From Rhizobiales bacterium YIM 77505 (lineage in GTDB: Bacteria; Pseudomonadota; Alphaproteobacteria; Rhizobiales; Beijerinckiaceae), in assembly GCA_000745135.1 (NCBI GenBank), contig JQNH01000001.1:3333501-3397500 (forward strand): DNA of 64,000 nt, in the 5' to 3' direction. The position numbers and the translations under genes are program-made. Positions 9,679 through 18,147 of this stretch are shown here, piece after piece (positions within the stretch are counted from its first letter, which is position 1; every line of letters starts with the position of its first letter). The notes beneath the pieces are model-generated. The model worked only from the letters and a program-made list of their open reading frames with translations, ran no database searches and was not told where the DNA came from.

Positions 9679-9682
9679 CTAG
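9672..9682 (+). repeat. Right copy of 11-bp direct repeat flanking the IS
   Basis: This is the second TCAGAACCTAG; see the left copy at 8835-8845. Here the first seven bases are part of the right terminal inverted repeat and CTAG (9679-9682) is the target duplication. Confidence 0.6.
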
Positions 9683-9723
9683 CGCCGCCTCCCCACCCCG
9701 GCCGCGCCTCCGGCGCAACTCGG

Positions 9724-9743
9724 CCCTCCCGTCGCGGGGAGGG
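9724..9743. repeat. GC-rich palindrome CCCTCCC/GGGAGGG
   Basis: A 7-bp perfect stem CCCTCCC-GTCGCG-GGGAGGG. A closely similar palindrome (CCCTCCC...GGGAGGG) lies upstream of asd near 30120-30143, suggesting a dispersed intergenic repeat rather than a gene-specific element. Confidence 0.5.
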
Positions 9744-10027
9744 ATGCGGCCGCCAGGCGCCACCCTTCTCCCACCCTCGACCCCTTTCCCGGACGCGTGG
9801 GGCGTCTGAACGACGCGGAACGCAGTCCGGGACAGAAGCGCAAGGAAGATGCTGCGAAGCAGCACAATACGGATGGCGCCACAGGAGCACGGTCGGCCCG
9901 ACCGGGAATGCACCTGACGGACAAGGTTGTCGGCGGAGCGGAGAGCCGGGGTCGCTGGGGGAGCTCGCCCGTCCGCAATGACGCTGGGCCCCTCGCCGCG
10001 GCGTCGCCGGCCCGACCCTCCTCCCGT

Positions 10028-10055
10028 TGGACAAGGACGGGCGGTCATGTATAGG
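10028..10055 (+). promoter_or_regulatory. Candidate sigma-70-type promoter of the acpXL operon
   Basis: TGGACA (10028-10033; five of six bases match TTGACA) is followed after 16 bases by TATAGG (10050-10055). It is the only such pair I see ahead of acpXL and would give a leader of roughly 90 bases. It is supported by sequence match only. Confidence 0.4.
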
Positions 10056-10151
10056 GATGCCGCCTTCAACGGAGCCCCGGGAACCACAACCGGCGGATGG
10101 TCCGGTGCGTTTCCGGCGCATCTTTCAAAACGTCACAGGAGAGCGACGTCG

Positions 10152-10433
10152 ATGTCGTCCACCTTCGATACCGTTGCCAAGATCATCTCGGAGACGGCCG
10201 ACATCCCGCGCGAGCAGATCACGCCGGAGAGCCACGCCATCGACGATCTCGGCATCGATTCGCTGGCCTTCCTCGACATCGCCTTCGCCATCGACAAGGC
10301 CTTCGGCATCAAGCTCCCTCTCGAGCAGTGGACGCAGGAGGTGAACGAGGGCAAGGTGCCGGCCGAGGAGTACTTCGTCCTCAAGAACCTCGTCGCGCGC
10401 ATCGACGCCCTGGTCGCCGCAAAGAACGCCTGA
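10152..10433 (+). CDS. acpXL: Acyl carrier protein AcpXL for very-long-chain lipid A acyl chain
   Basis: AcpXL is the dedicated carrier on which the 27-hydroxy-C28 acyl chain of rhizobial lipid A is elongated. This 93-residue protein has the phosphopantetheine attachment motif DDLGIDSL with S37 and is longer than housekeeping AcpP, as expected for AcpXL. The ATG at 10152 is preceded by AGGAGAG eight bases upstream; an in-frame upstream extension has no ACP character. It opens the cluster acpXL-fabZ-fabF2-fabF1-fabG-(TA pair)-adh-lpxXL, all on the plus strand. Confidence 0.93.
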   Translation: MSSTFDTVAKIISETADIPREQITPESHAIDDLGIDSLAFLDIAFAIDKAFGIKLPLEQWTQEVNEGKVPAEEYFVLKNLVARIDALVAAKNA

Positions 10434-10520
10434 CGGCGAAGAGCGGGCGGCGGTCAGGACGCACCGTCCTCCTGCCCCTCCCGCGAGATTCGCCATCCGC
10501 CTTGTCCTGTCCGCTGAGCC

Positions 10521-10982
10521 ATGCGCCTCGAATATTTTGAAATGATCGACCGGATCGTTTCCCTCGACCGGGGAACGAAGCGGATCGAGGCGCTCTCCAC
10601 GGTTCCGCAGGCGAGCCCCATTTTCGAAGGCCACTTTCCCGGCCATCCCCTCATGCCGGGCGTGCTTCTGACGGAGACCATGGCCCAGGCCTCGGGCTAT
10701 CTCGTGCTGGCCCTCATGGACTTCACCCACATGCCCTTCCTCATGGCGGTCGACAGGGCGCGCTTTCGCACCTTCGTCGGCCCTGGAGCCGCGCTCGCCA
10801 TCGCGGCCGAGCTGGAGCACGAGGGCTCAGGCTACGCGGTGACCAAGGCCAAGATCACGGTCGAGGGCAAGCCGATCTGCGACGCGGGCTTGCGCTTCAA
10901 AACCATGCCCTTCCCGGCCGGACTCGACGCGCCCATGCGCGAGCGCGCGAGGCAGATCGGGCTCCTCGCGGAGGCGGCCTGA
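10521..10982 (+). CDS. fabZXL: 3-hydroxyacyl-ACP dehydratase FabZ-type (FabZXL)
   Basis: This 153-residue hotdog-fold dehydratase would remove water from 3-hydroxyacyl-AcpXL in each elongation cycle. The FabZ motif [13 protein letters not shown] contains the catalytic His (H38), and the Glu is in LLTETMAQ (E52). Its stop overlaps the start of fabF2 (TGATG-type overlap at 10980-10984), so the two are translationally coupled. Its position directly behind acpXL identifies it as the cluster-specific paralogue rather than the general FabZ. Confidence 0.92.
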   Translation: MRLEYFEMIDRIVSLDRGTKRIEALSTVPQASPIFEGHFPGHPLMPGVLLTETMAQASGYLVLALMDFTHMPFLMAVDRARFRTFVGPGAALAIAAELEHEGSGYAVTKAKITVEGKPICDAGLRFKTMPFPAGLDAPMRERARQIGLLAEAA

Positions 10983-12106
10983 TGCGCGAGGTGGTGATCA
11001 CCGGCCTTGGCATCGTCTCCAGCATCGGCGAGGGCGTCGAGGCGCATCTTCAGGCGCTGCGCGAAAAGGCCGCGCCGCGCCTCGATGCTCAGACCTTCGC
11101 ACCCTATCAGGTGCATCCGGTCGTCCCGCTCGACTACGACAAGCAGATCCCGAAGAAGGCGGACCAGCGCCAGATGGAGCCCTGGCAGCGCCTCGGCTGC
11201 TACGCGGCGGGGCTGGCGCTCGAATCGGCCGGGGCCAAGGACGACGCGGCGCTGAAGGCGCGCATGCACCTCATCGTGGCCGCGGGCGGGGGCGAGCGCG
11301 ACTATGCCGTCGACGGGCAGATCCTGACAGGGCTGCGCACGGCCGCGAACCCGGGCGTCTTCCTCAACGAACGCCTGATGAGCGATCTGCGGCCGACCCT
11401 GTTCCTCGCCCAGCTCTCGAACCTTCTTGCCGGCAACATCTCGATCGTTCACGGCGTCACCGGCGCTTCGCGCACCTTCATGGGCGAGGAGAATGCGGGG
11501 GTGGACGCCATCCGCATCGCACAGGCCCGCATCGCCGCCGGGCAGACGGACATCTTCCTCGTCGGCGGCGCCTACAACGCCGAGCGGCCCGACGTGCTGC
11601 TGGTCTATGAAATGGGCGGATTCCTCTGGAAGGGACCGTTCCGGAGCGTCTGGGAACGACCGGGAAGGGGAGGCGGATTCATACCGGGGTCCGGCGCCGC
11701 CTTTCTCGTGCTCGAGGCGCGCGAGCACGCCGAAGCGCGCGGCGCCAAGCCCCTCGCCACTCTGACGGGGGTGGCCTCGGACCGCACCCGCCGTACGCCG
11801 GGAGCCGTCGCTCAGTCGCTGGCGCGCCTGTGGAAGGAGGTCGGCGCTGGGCGAAGCCCTCACGTCATCTCGGGCGCGACCGGCGTGGCAGGGGCGACGG
11901 AAGAGGAGCGGGCGGCGATCAAGGATCTTGCGCCCAATGCCTCCCTCCACCCTTCGGGCGATCTCATCGGCCACACCGTCGAGGCGCAGGCGCCCGCCGG
12001 CGTCGTTTTGGCGGCGGCGCTTCTCCAGGAGGCGGACGAAGCGGTCGTCACCTCCGTGGGCCACTGGCGCGGCGAAGGCCTCGTCCGCCTCGTCCGGCCG
12101 CGGTGA
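10982..12106 (+). CDS. fabF2XL: FabF2XL, ketosynthase-like protein lacking catalytic Cys and one His
   Basis: This 374-residue thiolase-fold protein ([19 protein letters not shown]) is homologous to beta-ketoacyl-ACP synthase II and sits where fabF2XL lies in rhizobial lipid A clusters. The active-site region reads ISIVHGVTGASRTFMGEE (about 154-171) with no Cys where FabF1 has STACSS. The first catalytic His is also missing (ISGATGVAG in place of NAHGTGTP); only the second, in LIGHTVEAQ (near 328), is kept. So it probably does not condense alone and may act as a partner of FabF1, like the chain-length factors of type II polyketide synthases. That role is my inference. Confidence 0.88.
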   Translation: MREVVITGLGIVSSIGEGVEAHLQALREKAAPRLDAQTFAPYQVHPVVPLDYDKQIPKKADQRQMEPWQRLGCYAAGLALESAGAKDDAALKARMHLIVAAGGGERDYAVDGQILTGLRTAANPGVFLNERLMSDLRPTLFLAQLSNLLAGNISIVHGVTGASRTFMGEENAGVDAIRIAQARIAAGQTDIFLVGGAYNAERPDVLLVYEMGGFLWKGPFRSVWERPGRGGGFIPGSGAAFLVLEAREHAEARGAKPLATLTGVASDRTRRTPGAVAQSLARLWKEVGAGRSPHVISGATGVAGATEEERAAIKDLAPNASLHPSGDLIGHTVEAQAPAGVVLAAALLQEADEAVVTSVGHWRGEGLVRLVRPR

Positions 12107-12124
12107 GAAGGCAAGGTGGCACCC

Positions 12125-13399
12125 ATGACGCATGACCGCCAAGGCCGTCCCCTCGTCGCGGTGACCGGCATGGGAGTGGTGACCTCCCTCGGCCGGGGCC
12201 AGAGCGAGAACTGGGCTGCCCTGACCGCCGGCCGATCCGGCATCCACGCCATCAACCGCTTCCCCACCGAGGGGCTGCGCACGCGCATCGCCGGCACGGT
12301 CGACTTCGTCGCCGTCGAACCGTTCTGCGCCCCCATGCTGTCGGAGAGGCTCGCCATCCTCGCCGCCGAGGAGGCCGTCGCCGAGGCCGGAACGGGCGCG
12401 AAGGGCGACTTTCCGGGGCCCCTCTTCATCGCCGTGCCGCCGGTCGAGATGGAGTGGCCGCAGCGGGAGGCGCTGGCTGCAGCCTCGGGCCAGACGGACG
12501 CCATCACCTATGCAGACCTCCTGAAGGGGGCTGCCACGGGCCGCTTCAGGGCGTGGCATGACCTCTTCCTCTTCGGCACCGTGGCCGACCGGGTGGCGGA
12601 GCGCTTCGGCACCAAGGGCTCGCCGATCTCGCTCTCGACCGCCTGCTCATCCGGAGCGACGGCGATCCAGCTCGGCGTCGAGGCGATCCGCCGCGGCGAG
12701 ACGCAGGCCGCCCTCTGCATCGGCACGGACGGGTCCGTGAACCCGGAATCCCTGATCCGCTTCTCCCTGCTCTCGGCGCTTTCAACACAGAACGACCCGC
12801 CGGAGGGGGCGGCAAAACCCTTCTCCAGGAACCGTGACGGCTTCGTCATGGGCGAAGGCGCGGCGGCGCTGGTGCTGGAGAGCGCCGAGGCCGCCCGCGC
12901 CCGTGGCGCGCGCATCCTCGGATACGTGCTCGGCTGCGGGGAGCGCGGGGACGGCTTCCATCGCACCCGCTCGAGCCCCGACGGGGCGCCGATCATCGCC
13001 GCCATCCGCGAGGCGATCGAAGACGCCGGGCTCACGCCCGACGACATCGATTACGTCAATGCTCATGGCACCGGCACGCCTGAGAACGACAAGATGGAGT
13101 CGCTCGGTTGCATGGCGGTGATGGGCGAGCGCATGAAGCGCGTGCCGATCTCGTCCAACAAGTCGATGGTGGGGCACACCTTGACGGCTGCCGGGGCGGT
13201 GGAGGCGGTGTTCTCGCTTCTCACCATCGCCAAGGGGCGCATCCCGCCGACCATCAACCATGCGGTGCCGGACCCGGCCATTCCCCTCGACGTGGTGCCG
13301 AACACGGCGCGGGACGCCCAGGTGAACGTGGTGCTCTCCAACTCCTTCGGCTTCGGCGGCCAGAACACCTGCCTCGTCTTCGGAGCCGAGCCGCGATGA
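12125..13399 (+). CDS. fabF1XL: Beta-ketoacyl-ACP synthase FabF1XL
   Basis: This 424-residue ketosynthase has the full Cys-His-His triad: Cys in LSTACSSGATA, His in VNAHGTGTPEND and His in MVGHTLTAAGA. It would carry out the elongation condensations on AcpXL. I chose ATG 12125 (MTHDRQGRPLVAVTGMGVV), with AAGGTGG a few bases upstream, over an in-frame GTG nine bases earlier that overlaps this ribosome site. The stop overlaps the start of fabG (ATGA). Confidence 0.93.
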   Translation: MTHDRQGRPLVAVTGMGVVTSLGRGQSENWAALTAGRSGIHAINRFPTEGLRTRIAGTVDFVAVEPFCAPMLSERLAILAAEEAVAEAGTGAKGDFPGPLFIAVPPVEMEWPQREALAAASGQTDAITYADLLKGAATGRFRAWHDLFLFGTVADRVAERFGTKGSPISLSTACSSGATAIQLGVEAIRRGETQAALCIGTDGSVNPESLIRFSLLSALSTQNDPPEGAAKPFSRNRDGFVMGEGAAALVLESAEAARARGARILGYVLGCGERGDGFHRTRSSPDGAPIIAAIREAIEDAGLTPDDIDYVNAHGTGTPENDKMESLGCMAVMGERMKRVPISSNKSMVGHTLTAAGAVEAVFSLLTIAKGRIPPTINHAVPDPAIPLDVVPNTARDAQVNVVLSNSFGFGGQNTCLVFGAEPR

Positions 13400-14145
13400 C
13401 GCGGCGGGTGCTCGTCACCGGCGGCGGCAAGGGCGTCGGCGCGGCCATCGTGCGCATGCTCGCCGCCGAGGGCTTCGACGTCGATTTCACCTATCGCGCT
13501 TCTGCGGATGCGGCAGCAGCGCTCGTCGAGGAGCTGTCGGCGGCCCATCCCGGTCGCAGGATCGCCGCCCACGCGGTCGACCTGTCCGAGAAGGGCTCCC
13601 TCGACATCTTCTGCGAGGCCATCGAGGCGGAGACGTTCTACGGCTTCGTCCACAATGCGGGCCAGCCCTATGACGTCCTCGCCGCCATGATGGCCCAGGA
13701 CAAGGCGGAAGCCGCCATGCAGGTGAACTTCTGGTCCTTGACGCGCCTGGCGAAGACGGTGCTGCGCGGCATGATCCGCGCGCGTACCGGACGCATCGTG
13801 GCGATCGGCTCGGTGGCGGCGCTGAAGGGCAATCCGGGCAACGCCGCCTATGCGGCGTCGAAGGGCGCCCTCCTCTCCTATTGCCGGACGCTGGCCATCG
13901 AGACGGCGAAGCGCGGCATCACGGTGAACGTGGTGGCGCCGGGCTTCATCGACACCGACATGATGGCGCCCTACGCCAGCTACCGCGCCGCGATGGAAAA
14001 GCAGATCCCGGCCGGCCGCTTCGCGAGACCTGAGGAGATCGCCGGCTTGGTGAGCTTCCTCATGAGCCCCTCGGCCGCCTATATCACCGGCGCGACCCTC
14101 CCCGTCGACGGCGGCCTCACGGCCATGATCGGCGTGCATCGGTAG
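13396..14145 (+). CDS. fabG: 3-oxoacyl-ACP reductase FabG-type SDR
   Basis: This 249-residue short-chain dehydrogenase has the NADPH motif TGGGKGVG (8-15) and the catalytic Ser-Tyr-Lys (S139, Y152, K156 in YAASK). The C-terminus ITGATLPVDGG is FabG-like. It is coupled to fabF1 by an ATGA overlap and probably supplies the keto reduction step of the C28 chain elongation. A general FabG elsewhere in the genome is expected, so this is likely the cluster-specific copy. Confidence 0.9.
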   Translation: MTRRVLVTGGGKGVGAAIVRMLAAEGFDVDFTYRASADAAAALVEELSAAHPGRRIAAHAVDLSEKGSLDIFCEAIEAETFYGFVHNAGQPYDVLAAMMAQDKAEAAMQVNFWSLTRLAKTVLRGMIRARTGRIVAIGSVAALKGNPGNAAYAASKGALLSYCRTLAIETAKRGITVNVVAPGFIDTDMMAPYASYRAAMEKQIPAGRFARPEEIAGLVSFLMSPSAAYITGATLPVDGGLTAMIGVHR

Positions 14146-14194
14146 AAGCGGCGGCGAGCTTCGCTTACATTCCGGGAAGCTTCGGAGAGTTCAG

Positions 14195-14440
14195 ATGAAC
14201 GTCACCTTGCAGATCGAGTCTTCGACGCTCGGCGCCCTCGACGAGCTTGCGCGGAAGTCCAACCAGCCGCGGGAGGCGTTGATCGAGGAGGCGCTGCGCA
14301 ACTTCGTGGAACTACGAGCCTGGCAGATTGCCAAGATCGAGGCTGGAATGGCAGCGGCGGATCGTGGTGAATTTGCGACCGAGGAAGAGCTTGACGCGAT
14401 CGAAGCGGAACTCGAGGCTCGCATCCGTCAGGGCTCATGA
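14195..14440 (+). CDS. Ribbon-helix-helix antitoxin (CopG/ParD-like)
   Basis: This 81-residue protein has an N-terminal ribbon-helix-helix (VTLQIESSTLGALDELARKS, then REALIEEALRNFVE), followed by an acidic C-terminal helix (FATEEELDAIEAELEAR) suited to toxin binding. It overlaps the following ParE/RelE-fold toxin by four bases (ATGA). The pair sits inside the lipid A acyl-chain operon, 49 bases after fabG, on the same strand. It probably represses its own transcription, which could create an internal promoter ahead of adh and lpxXL; this is inferred, not seen. Confidence 0.85.
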   Translation: MNVTLQIESSTLGALDELARKSNQPREALIEEALRNFVELRAWQIAKIEAGMAAADRGEFATEEELDAIEAELEARIRQGS

Positions 14441-14721
14441 GGGTCGTCTGGACAAGTCCCGCCCAGCGAGACCTTCAGGAGGTAGCACGATGGATCGGCC
14501 AAGACAGCCCTGCTGCCGCCCTGAGAGTCGTTCGCAGGATCCGGAAATCCGTTAAGCACCTGTCTCGCCATCCCTATCTTGGCCGCCCAGGTCGTCACAG
14601 CTTCGAGCGCGAACTGGTTGTGCCAGGCACGCCCTATGTCGTCCCGTATCGCATCGAGCGCGACGAGGTGCAGATTCTTGCCGTGTTCCACGGGGCACGC
14701 CAATGGCCAGAGCAATTCTAA
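14437..14721 (+). CDS. ParE/RelE-superfamily toxin
   Basis: The 94-residue product shows the RelE/ParE pattern: an N-terminal WTSPAQRDLQEVARWI helix, the LSRHPYLGRPGR turn, RELVVPGTPYVVPYRI and the C-terminal strand VQILAVFHGARQWP. Members of this fold either poison DNA gyrase (ParE) or cut mRNA on the ribosome (RelE); the GRPGR and VVPYRI pattern with a ParD-like partner favours ParE-like, but I cannot decide. Its stop lies only 12 bases before adh, so it is embedded in the operon. Confidence 0.87.
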   Translation: MRVVWTSPAQRDLQEVARWIGQDSPAAALRVVRRIRKSVKHLSRHPYLGRPGRHSFERELVVPGTPYVVPYRIERDEVQILAVFHGARQWPEQF

Positions 14722-14733
14722 AAGAGTCCCGTC

Positions 14734-15756
14734 ATGCGCGCCCTTAAGCTCTTCGGCGACCGCGATCTGCGGCTGACCGACGTCGATCCCCCTCCCCCGC
14801 CTGGCCCCGATGAGGTGCAGATCCGCGTCCGCGCCGTGGGTCTCAACCACATCGATGTGTGGGGCTTCCGCGGCATGGCTTTCGCCAAGCGCAGGCTGCC
14901 GCTCGTGGTGGGCGCCGAGGCCTCAGGCGAGATCGCGGCGCTCGGCGCCGGCGTCAGCGGCTTCGCGCCGGGCCAGAAGGTCGTCATGTACGGCGCCCGC
15001 ACCTGCGGCGAGTGCCGCGCCTGCCGGGACGGCCGCGACAATCTCTGCGAGAATGTCGGCGGCATCATGGGCTTCCATGTCGACGGCTTCGCGCAGGAGC
15101 GCGTCACCATGCCGGCCCGGCTGGTCGTTCCCGTGCCGGAAGGCGTCTCGTTCGAGGACGCCGCCTGCGCGCCGATCGCCTTCGGCACCGTGCAGCACAT
15201 GCTCTTCGACAATGCGAAGCTCGAGCCCGGCGAGACCATCCTCGTCCATGCGGGCGGCTCCGGGATCGGCACGGCCGCGATCAAGATGGCGAAGGCCCTC
15301 GGCTGCACCGTCATCACGACCGTGGGCGACGACGAGAAGGGCGAGAGGGCGAAGGCGCTCGGCGCCGACCACGTCATCAACTACCGCACGGAGCGCTTCG
15401 AGGGCGAGGTCCGCAAGCTCACCAAGCGCAAGGGCGTCGACGTGGTGTTCGAGCATGTGGGCGCCGAGACCTGGAACGGCTCGCTCCTGTCCCTCAAGCG
15501 CGGCGGACGCCTCGTCACCTGCGGCTCGACCTCCGGCGTGTCGGCCACCATGAACCTCATGCAGCTCTTCCAGCAGCAGTACCGGATCTTCGGCTCCTTC
15601 GGCTGCTCGATGCGTAACATCCGCCAGTCGCTCCAGAAGATGGCGGAAGGGCTCACGCCGGTGATCGACTCGGTGTTTCCGCTCGAGGACTTCGCCAAGG
15701 GCCTCGAGCGCCTCGAGAGCCGGCGCGTGTTCGGCAAGATCATTGTCACGATCTAG
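14734..15756 (+). CDS. adhXL: Zinc-type alcohol dehydrogenase of the lipid A acyl cluster
   Basis: This 340-residue medium-chain dehydrogenase has a GroES-like catalytic half, the structural zinc loop CGECRACRDGRDNLC and the NAD(P)-binding motif HAGGSGIGTAAIKMAKALG. In rhizobial acpXL clusters a gene of this family lies directly before lpxXL; its exact step is not settled, with an enoyl reductase-like role in chain elongation being the usual suggestion. The ATG at 14734 follows the toxin gene by 12 bases, and lpxXL follows by 27 bases. Confidence 0.88.
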   Translation: MRALKLFGDRDLRLTDVDPPPPPGPDEVQIRVRAVGLNHIDVWGFRGMAFAKRRLPLVVGAEASGEIAALGAGVSGFAPGQKVVMYGARTCGECRACRDGRDNLCENVGGIMGFHVDGFAQERVTMPARLVVPVPEGVSFEDAACAPIAFGTVQHMLFDNAKLEPGETILVHAGGSGIGTAAIKMAKALGCTVITTVGDDEKGERAKALGADHVINYRTERFEGEVRKLTKRKGVDVVFEHVGAETWNGSLLSLKRGGRLVTCGSTSGVSATMNLMQLFQQQYRIFGSFGCSMRNIRQSLQKMAEGLTPVIDSVFPLEDFAKGLERLESRRVFGKIIVTI

Positions 15757-15783
15757 GGCGTCGGGTTTTCTCTCCGCCTCGTC

Positions 15784-16749
15784 ATGCCTCTGCGCAAACA
15801 CTCCCGGTTCATACCGGCCTGGCTCGACGCCGTTCTCGAAGGCTTGGCCGAGGCGGTGATGGTCGGGCTCGTGCGGGCCGTGTTCGCGCTCGCCCGTGCC
15901 TTGGGTCCGGACCGCTCCAGCGACATCGGCGGGGCGATCGCCCGGCGGCTCGGGCCGCTCCTGCCCTCGCACCGGACGGCCCGGGCCAATCTCAAGGCAG
16001 CCTTCCCGGAGATGGATCGGGAGCGCATCCGCGAGATCCTCCTCGGGGCGTGGGAGAATCTCGGCCGCACCGGCGCGGAGTACGCTCATCTTTCCGTGTT
16101 GTTCGATTACGAATACGGCTCCGACCAGGTCGGGCGCGTCGAGGTCGAGGGCATCGAGCACTTCATCGCCCTGCGCGACGACGGGCGGCCAGGGATCATC
16201 TTCTCCGCGCATCTCGCCAATTGGGAGCTGCCGGCCATCTGCGCCGCGCGATACGGCCTCGAGGCCACGGCCGTGTTTCGCGCCCCGAATGTGCGGGCCG
16301 TCGCCCGCGCCGTCCATGAGGTGCGCAGCCAGACCATGGGCGGGCTGGAAGCCGCGCGGCAAGGGGCCGCCTTCGCCATGCAGGGCGTGCTCGAGCGCGG
16401 CGGGCACCTCGGCATGCTGATCGACCAGCATTTCACGCGCGGCGTCCTCGTCGATTTCTTCGGCCGGCCGGCCCTCACCAACCCGATCCTGGCGAAGTTC
16501 GCGCGCGCCTTCGATTGCCCAGTGCATGGCGTACGCGTGGTGCGCCTGCCGGGCCACCGCTTCCGCATCGAGCTCACCCCGCCCCTCGATCTGCCGCGCG
16601 ACGAGAAGGGCCTCATCGACGTTCAAGGGGCCATGCAGGCGATGACGCGCGTGGTCGAGGGCTGGATTCGCGAGCACCCGGAGCAATGGCTATGGATGCA
16701 TCGGCGCTGGCGGGTTCACGCCTCTCACACGAGCCTCAAGGCAACGTGA
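15784..16749 (+). CDS. lpxXL: Lipid A very-long-chain acyltransferase LpxXL
   Basis: This 321-residue membrane-associated protein belongs to the LpxL/HtrB lysophospholipid acyltransferase-like family. It carries the catalytic HX4E motif in FSAHLANWELP (H143, E148) and GHLGMLIDQHFTRGVLVDFFG. As the last gene of the acpXL cluster it would transfer the 27-hydroxy-C28 chain from AcpXL to lipid A in the inner membrane. The N-terminal hydrophobic stretch around residues 20-42 would anchor it. Confidence 0.92.
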   Translation: MPLRKHSRFIPAWLDAVLEGLAEAVMVGLVRAVFALARALGPDRSSDIGGAIARRLGPLLPSHRTARANLKAAFPEMDRERIREILLGAWENLGRTGAEYAHLSVLFDYEYGSDQVGRVEVEGIEHFIALRDDGRPGIIFSAHLANWELPAICAARYGLEATAVFRAPNVRAVARAVHEVRSQTMGGLEAARQGAAFAMQGVLERGGHLGMLIDQHFTRGVLVDFFGRPALTNPILAKFARAFDCPVHGVRVVRLPGHRFRIELTPPLDLPRDEKGLIDVQGAMQAMTRVVEGWIREHPEQWLWMHRRWRVHASHTSLKAT

Positions 16750-16784
16750 CTTTCGCCCCGGCATGCCTTCGTGTTGAGTGAAGC

Positions 16785-17531
16785 ATGGCCTTCAGATCGA
16801 CGATTTGGCTGGCGGCTCTTCTTTCCGCCGCCTTCGCCCCTTCGGCGCCTGCCTCGGACACGCCGCGCGCGGTGGTGGAGCTGTTCACGAGCCAAGGCTG
16901 CTCGTCCTGTCCGCCGGCCGATCGCGTGCTCGCCGAGTTCGCCCGCGAGCGGGATGTGGTCGCGCTCACGCTGCCGGTCGACTACTGGGACTATCTCGGC
17001 TGGAAGGACACCCTCGCCTCGCCCGTCTTCAGCGCGCGCCAGCGCGCCTACGGCTATGTGCGCGGCGACCGCCAGGTCTTCACGCCGCAGATGGTCGTGA
17101 ACGGCGGCCCCGTCTGCATCGGCTCCGACCGCGAGCAGGTGGAGGAGAAGATCGTCGAGGCGTCGACCGGCGACCGGCTGCCGGTGGCGATCCGGCTCGC
17201 CGAAGAAGGCGCCATGCTGACGATCGCCGTGGCCGGCCAGGACGGCCGCCCGGATGTGCCGGCCGCCGCGGAGGTGTGGGTGCTCCCCGTCATGCGCGAG
17301 CGCGAGGTCACGATCACAAAGGGCGAGAACCGCGGCAAGCTCATGCGCTACGTGAATGTGGTGCGCAGCCTCCTGCGCATCGGCTCCTGGTCCGGAGCGC
17401 CGGCCCGCTACGAGATCCCGCTCGCGACGGCCCGGCCGCCCGAGGCGGACTCCTATGTCGTGCTGCTCCAGGAGACGCGCGGCGTGAAGCCTGGCCGGAT
17501 CCTGGGCGCCGCCAAGGGACCGGGGCTCTGA
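16785..17531 (+). CDS. Exported DUF1223 thioredoxin-like protein
   Basis: This 248-residue protein has a signal peptide (MAFRSTIWLAALLSAAFAPS, cleavage near APASD) and the DUF1223 core VVELFTSQGCSSCPPADRVL with a CSSC pair (C39, C42). It also has PVDYWDYLGWKDTLASP and VFTPQMVVNG, the conserved DUF1223 motifs in a thioredoxin fold. It acts in the periplasm; no substrate is known to me for the family. It stands alone between lpxXL and ridA. Confidence 0.85.
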   Translation: MAFRSTIWLAALLSAAFAPSAPASDTPRAVVELFTSQGCSSCPPADRVLAEFARERDVVALTLPVDYWDYLGWKDTLASPVFSARQRAYGYVRGDRQVFTPQMVVNGGPVCIGSDREQVEEKIVEASTGDRLPVAIRLAEEGAMLTIAVAGQDGRPDVPAAAEVWVLPVMREREVTITKGENRGKLMRYVNVVRSLLRIGSWSGAPARYEIPLATARPPEADSYVVLLQETRGVKPGRILGAAKGPGL

Positions 17532-17613
17532 CGCAGGCTCCTCGCCGGGCGGCTCATCGCATCTCGGCCGCAACAAGCTGGCCTTCGGAGCACATCTGCG
17601 CTAGCTCCTCCCC

Positions 17614-18000
17614 ATGACCCGCCGGCTCATCAGCACTGGCTCGACTTTCGAGACAACCTTCGGCTACTCCCGCGCCGTCGTGCAGGACCCTTTCGTCTTC
17701 GTGGCCGGGACGACGGGCTATGACTACGCCACGATGGCGTTGCCCGAGAGCGTCGAGGCGCAGACGCGCAATTGCTGGGCGACGATCGCGCGGGTTCTCG
17801 CCGAGGCCGACGCTTCCTTGAGCGACATCGTGCGGGCGGTGTACTACGTCGCCAACCGCAAGGACGTGGAACCGGTGCTGCTGATCTGCGGCGAAGTCCT
17901 GGCGCAAATCCGGCCAGCCAGCACCCTCGTCATCGCGGAGCTGCTGAGGCCCGAAATCAAGGTCGAGATCGAGGTGACGGCGATGCGGCGGCCTCCCTGA
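17614..18000 (+). CDS. RidA/YjgF/Rid-family protein
   Basis: This 128-residue protein belongs to the RidA family, trimeric enamine/imine deaminases that clear reactive 2-aminoacrylate-type intermediates. The pattern VFVAGTTGYD, QTRNCWATIARVL, LSDIVRAVYYVANRKD and PASTLVIAELLRPEIKVEIE matches; the conserved Arg that positions the substrate is not in the usual RPART context (here IRPASTLV), so it may belong to a diverged Rid subgroup without confirmed deaminase activity. It is followed by leuB. Confidence 0.82.
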   Translation: MTRRLISTGSTFETTFGYSRAVVQDPFVFVAGTTGYDYATMALPESVEAQTRNCWATIARVLAEADASLSDIVRAVYYVANRKDVEPVLLICGEVLAQIRPASTLVIAELLRPEIKVEIEVTAMRRPP

Positions 18001-18147
18001 GCCGCTTGCCAAGGCAGGGGACGCGCGCCTAAAGGCAAGGACCTTTGCGCGTCGCAAGCGCCGCCGGAGCAACGGCGTGCCTGCGACATGCCGGCAGCCG
18101 GCGCCGCGACCCGGATGGCGCGCTCCTTCACGATCGAGAGGACCTCC

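Larger units (their letters stand above)
9683..10151. other. Intergenic region between IS and acpXL
   Basis: I see no gene in these 469 bases; the open frames have no recognisable product. The left part holds a GC-rich palindrome (9724-9743). The right part holds a candidate promoter (10028-10055) and a leader of about 90 bases ending in the acpXL ribosome site AGGAGAG (10137-10143). Confidence 0.6.

Noticed and set aside
8842-10151. A larger genomic island around the IS
   Set aside because: There is no integrase, tRNA target or composition break; only one IS with core genes on both sides.
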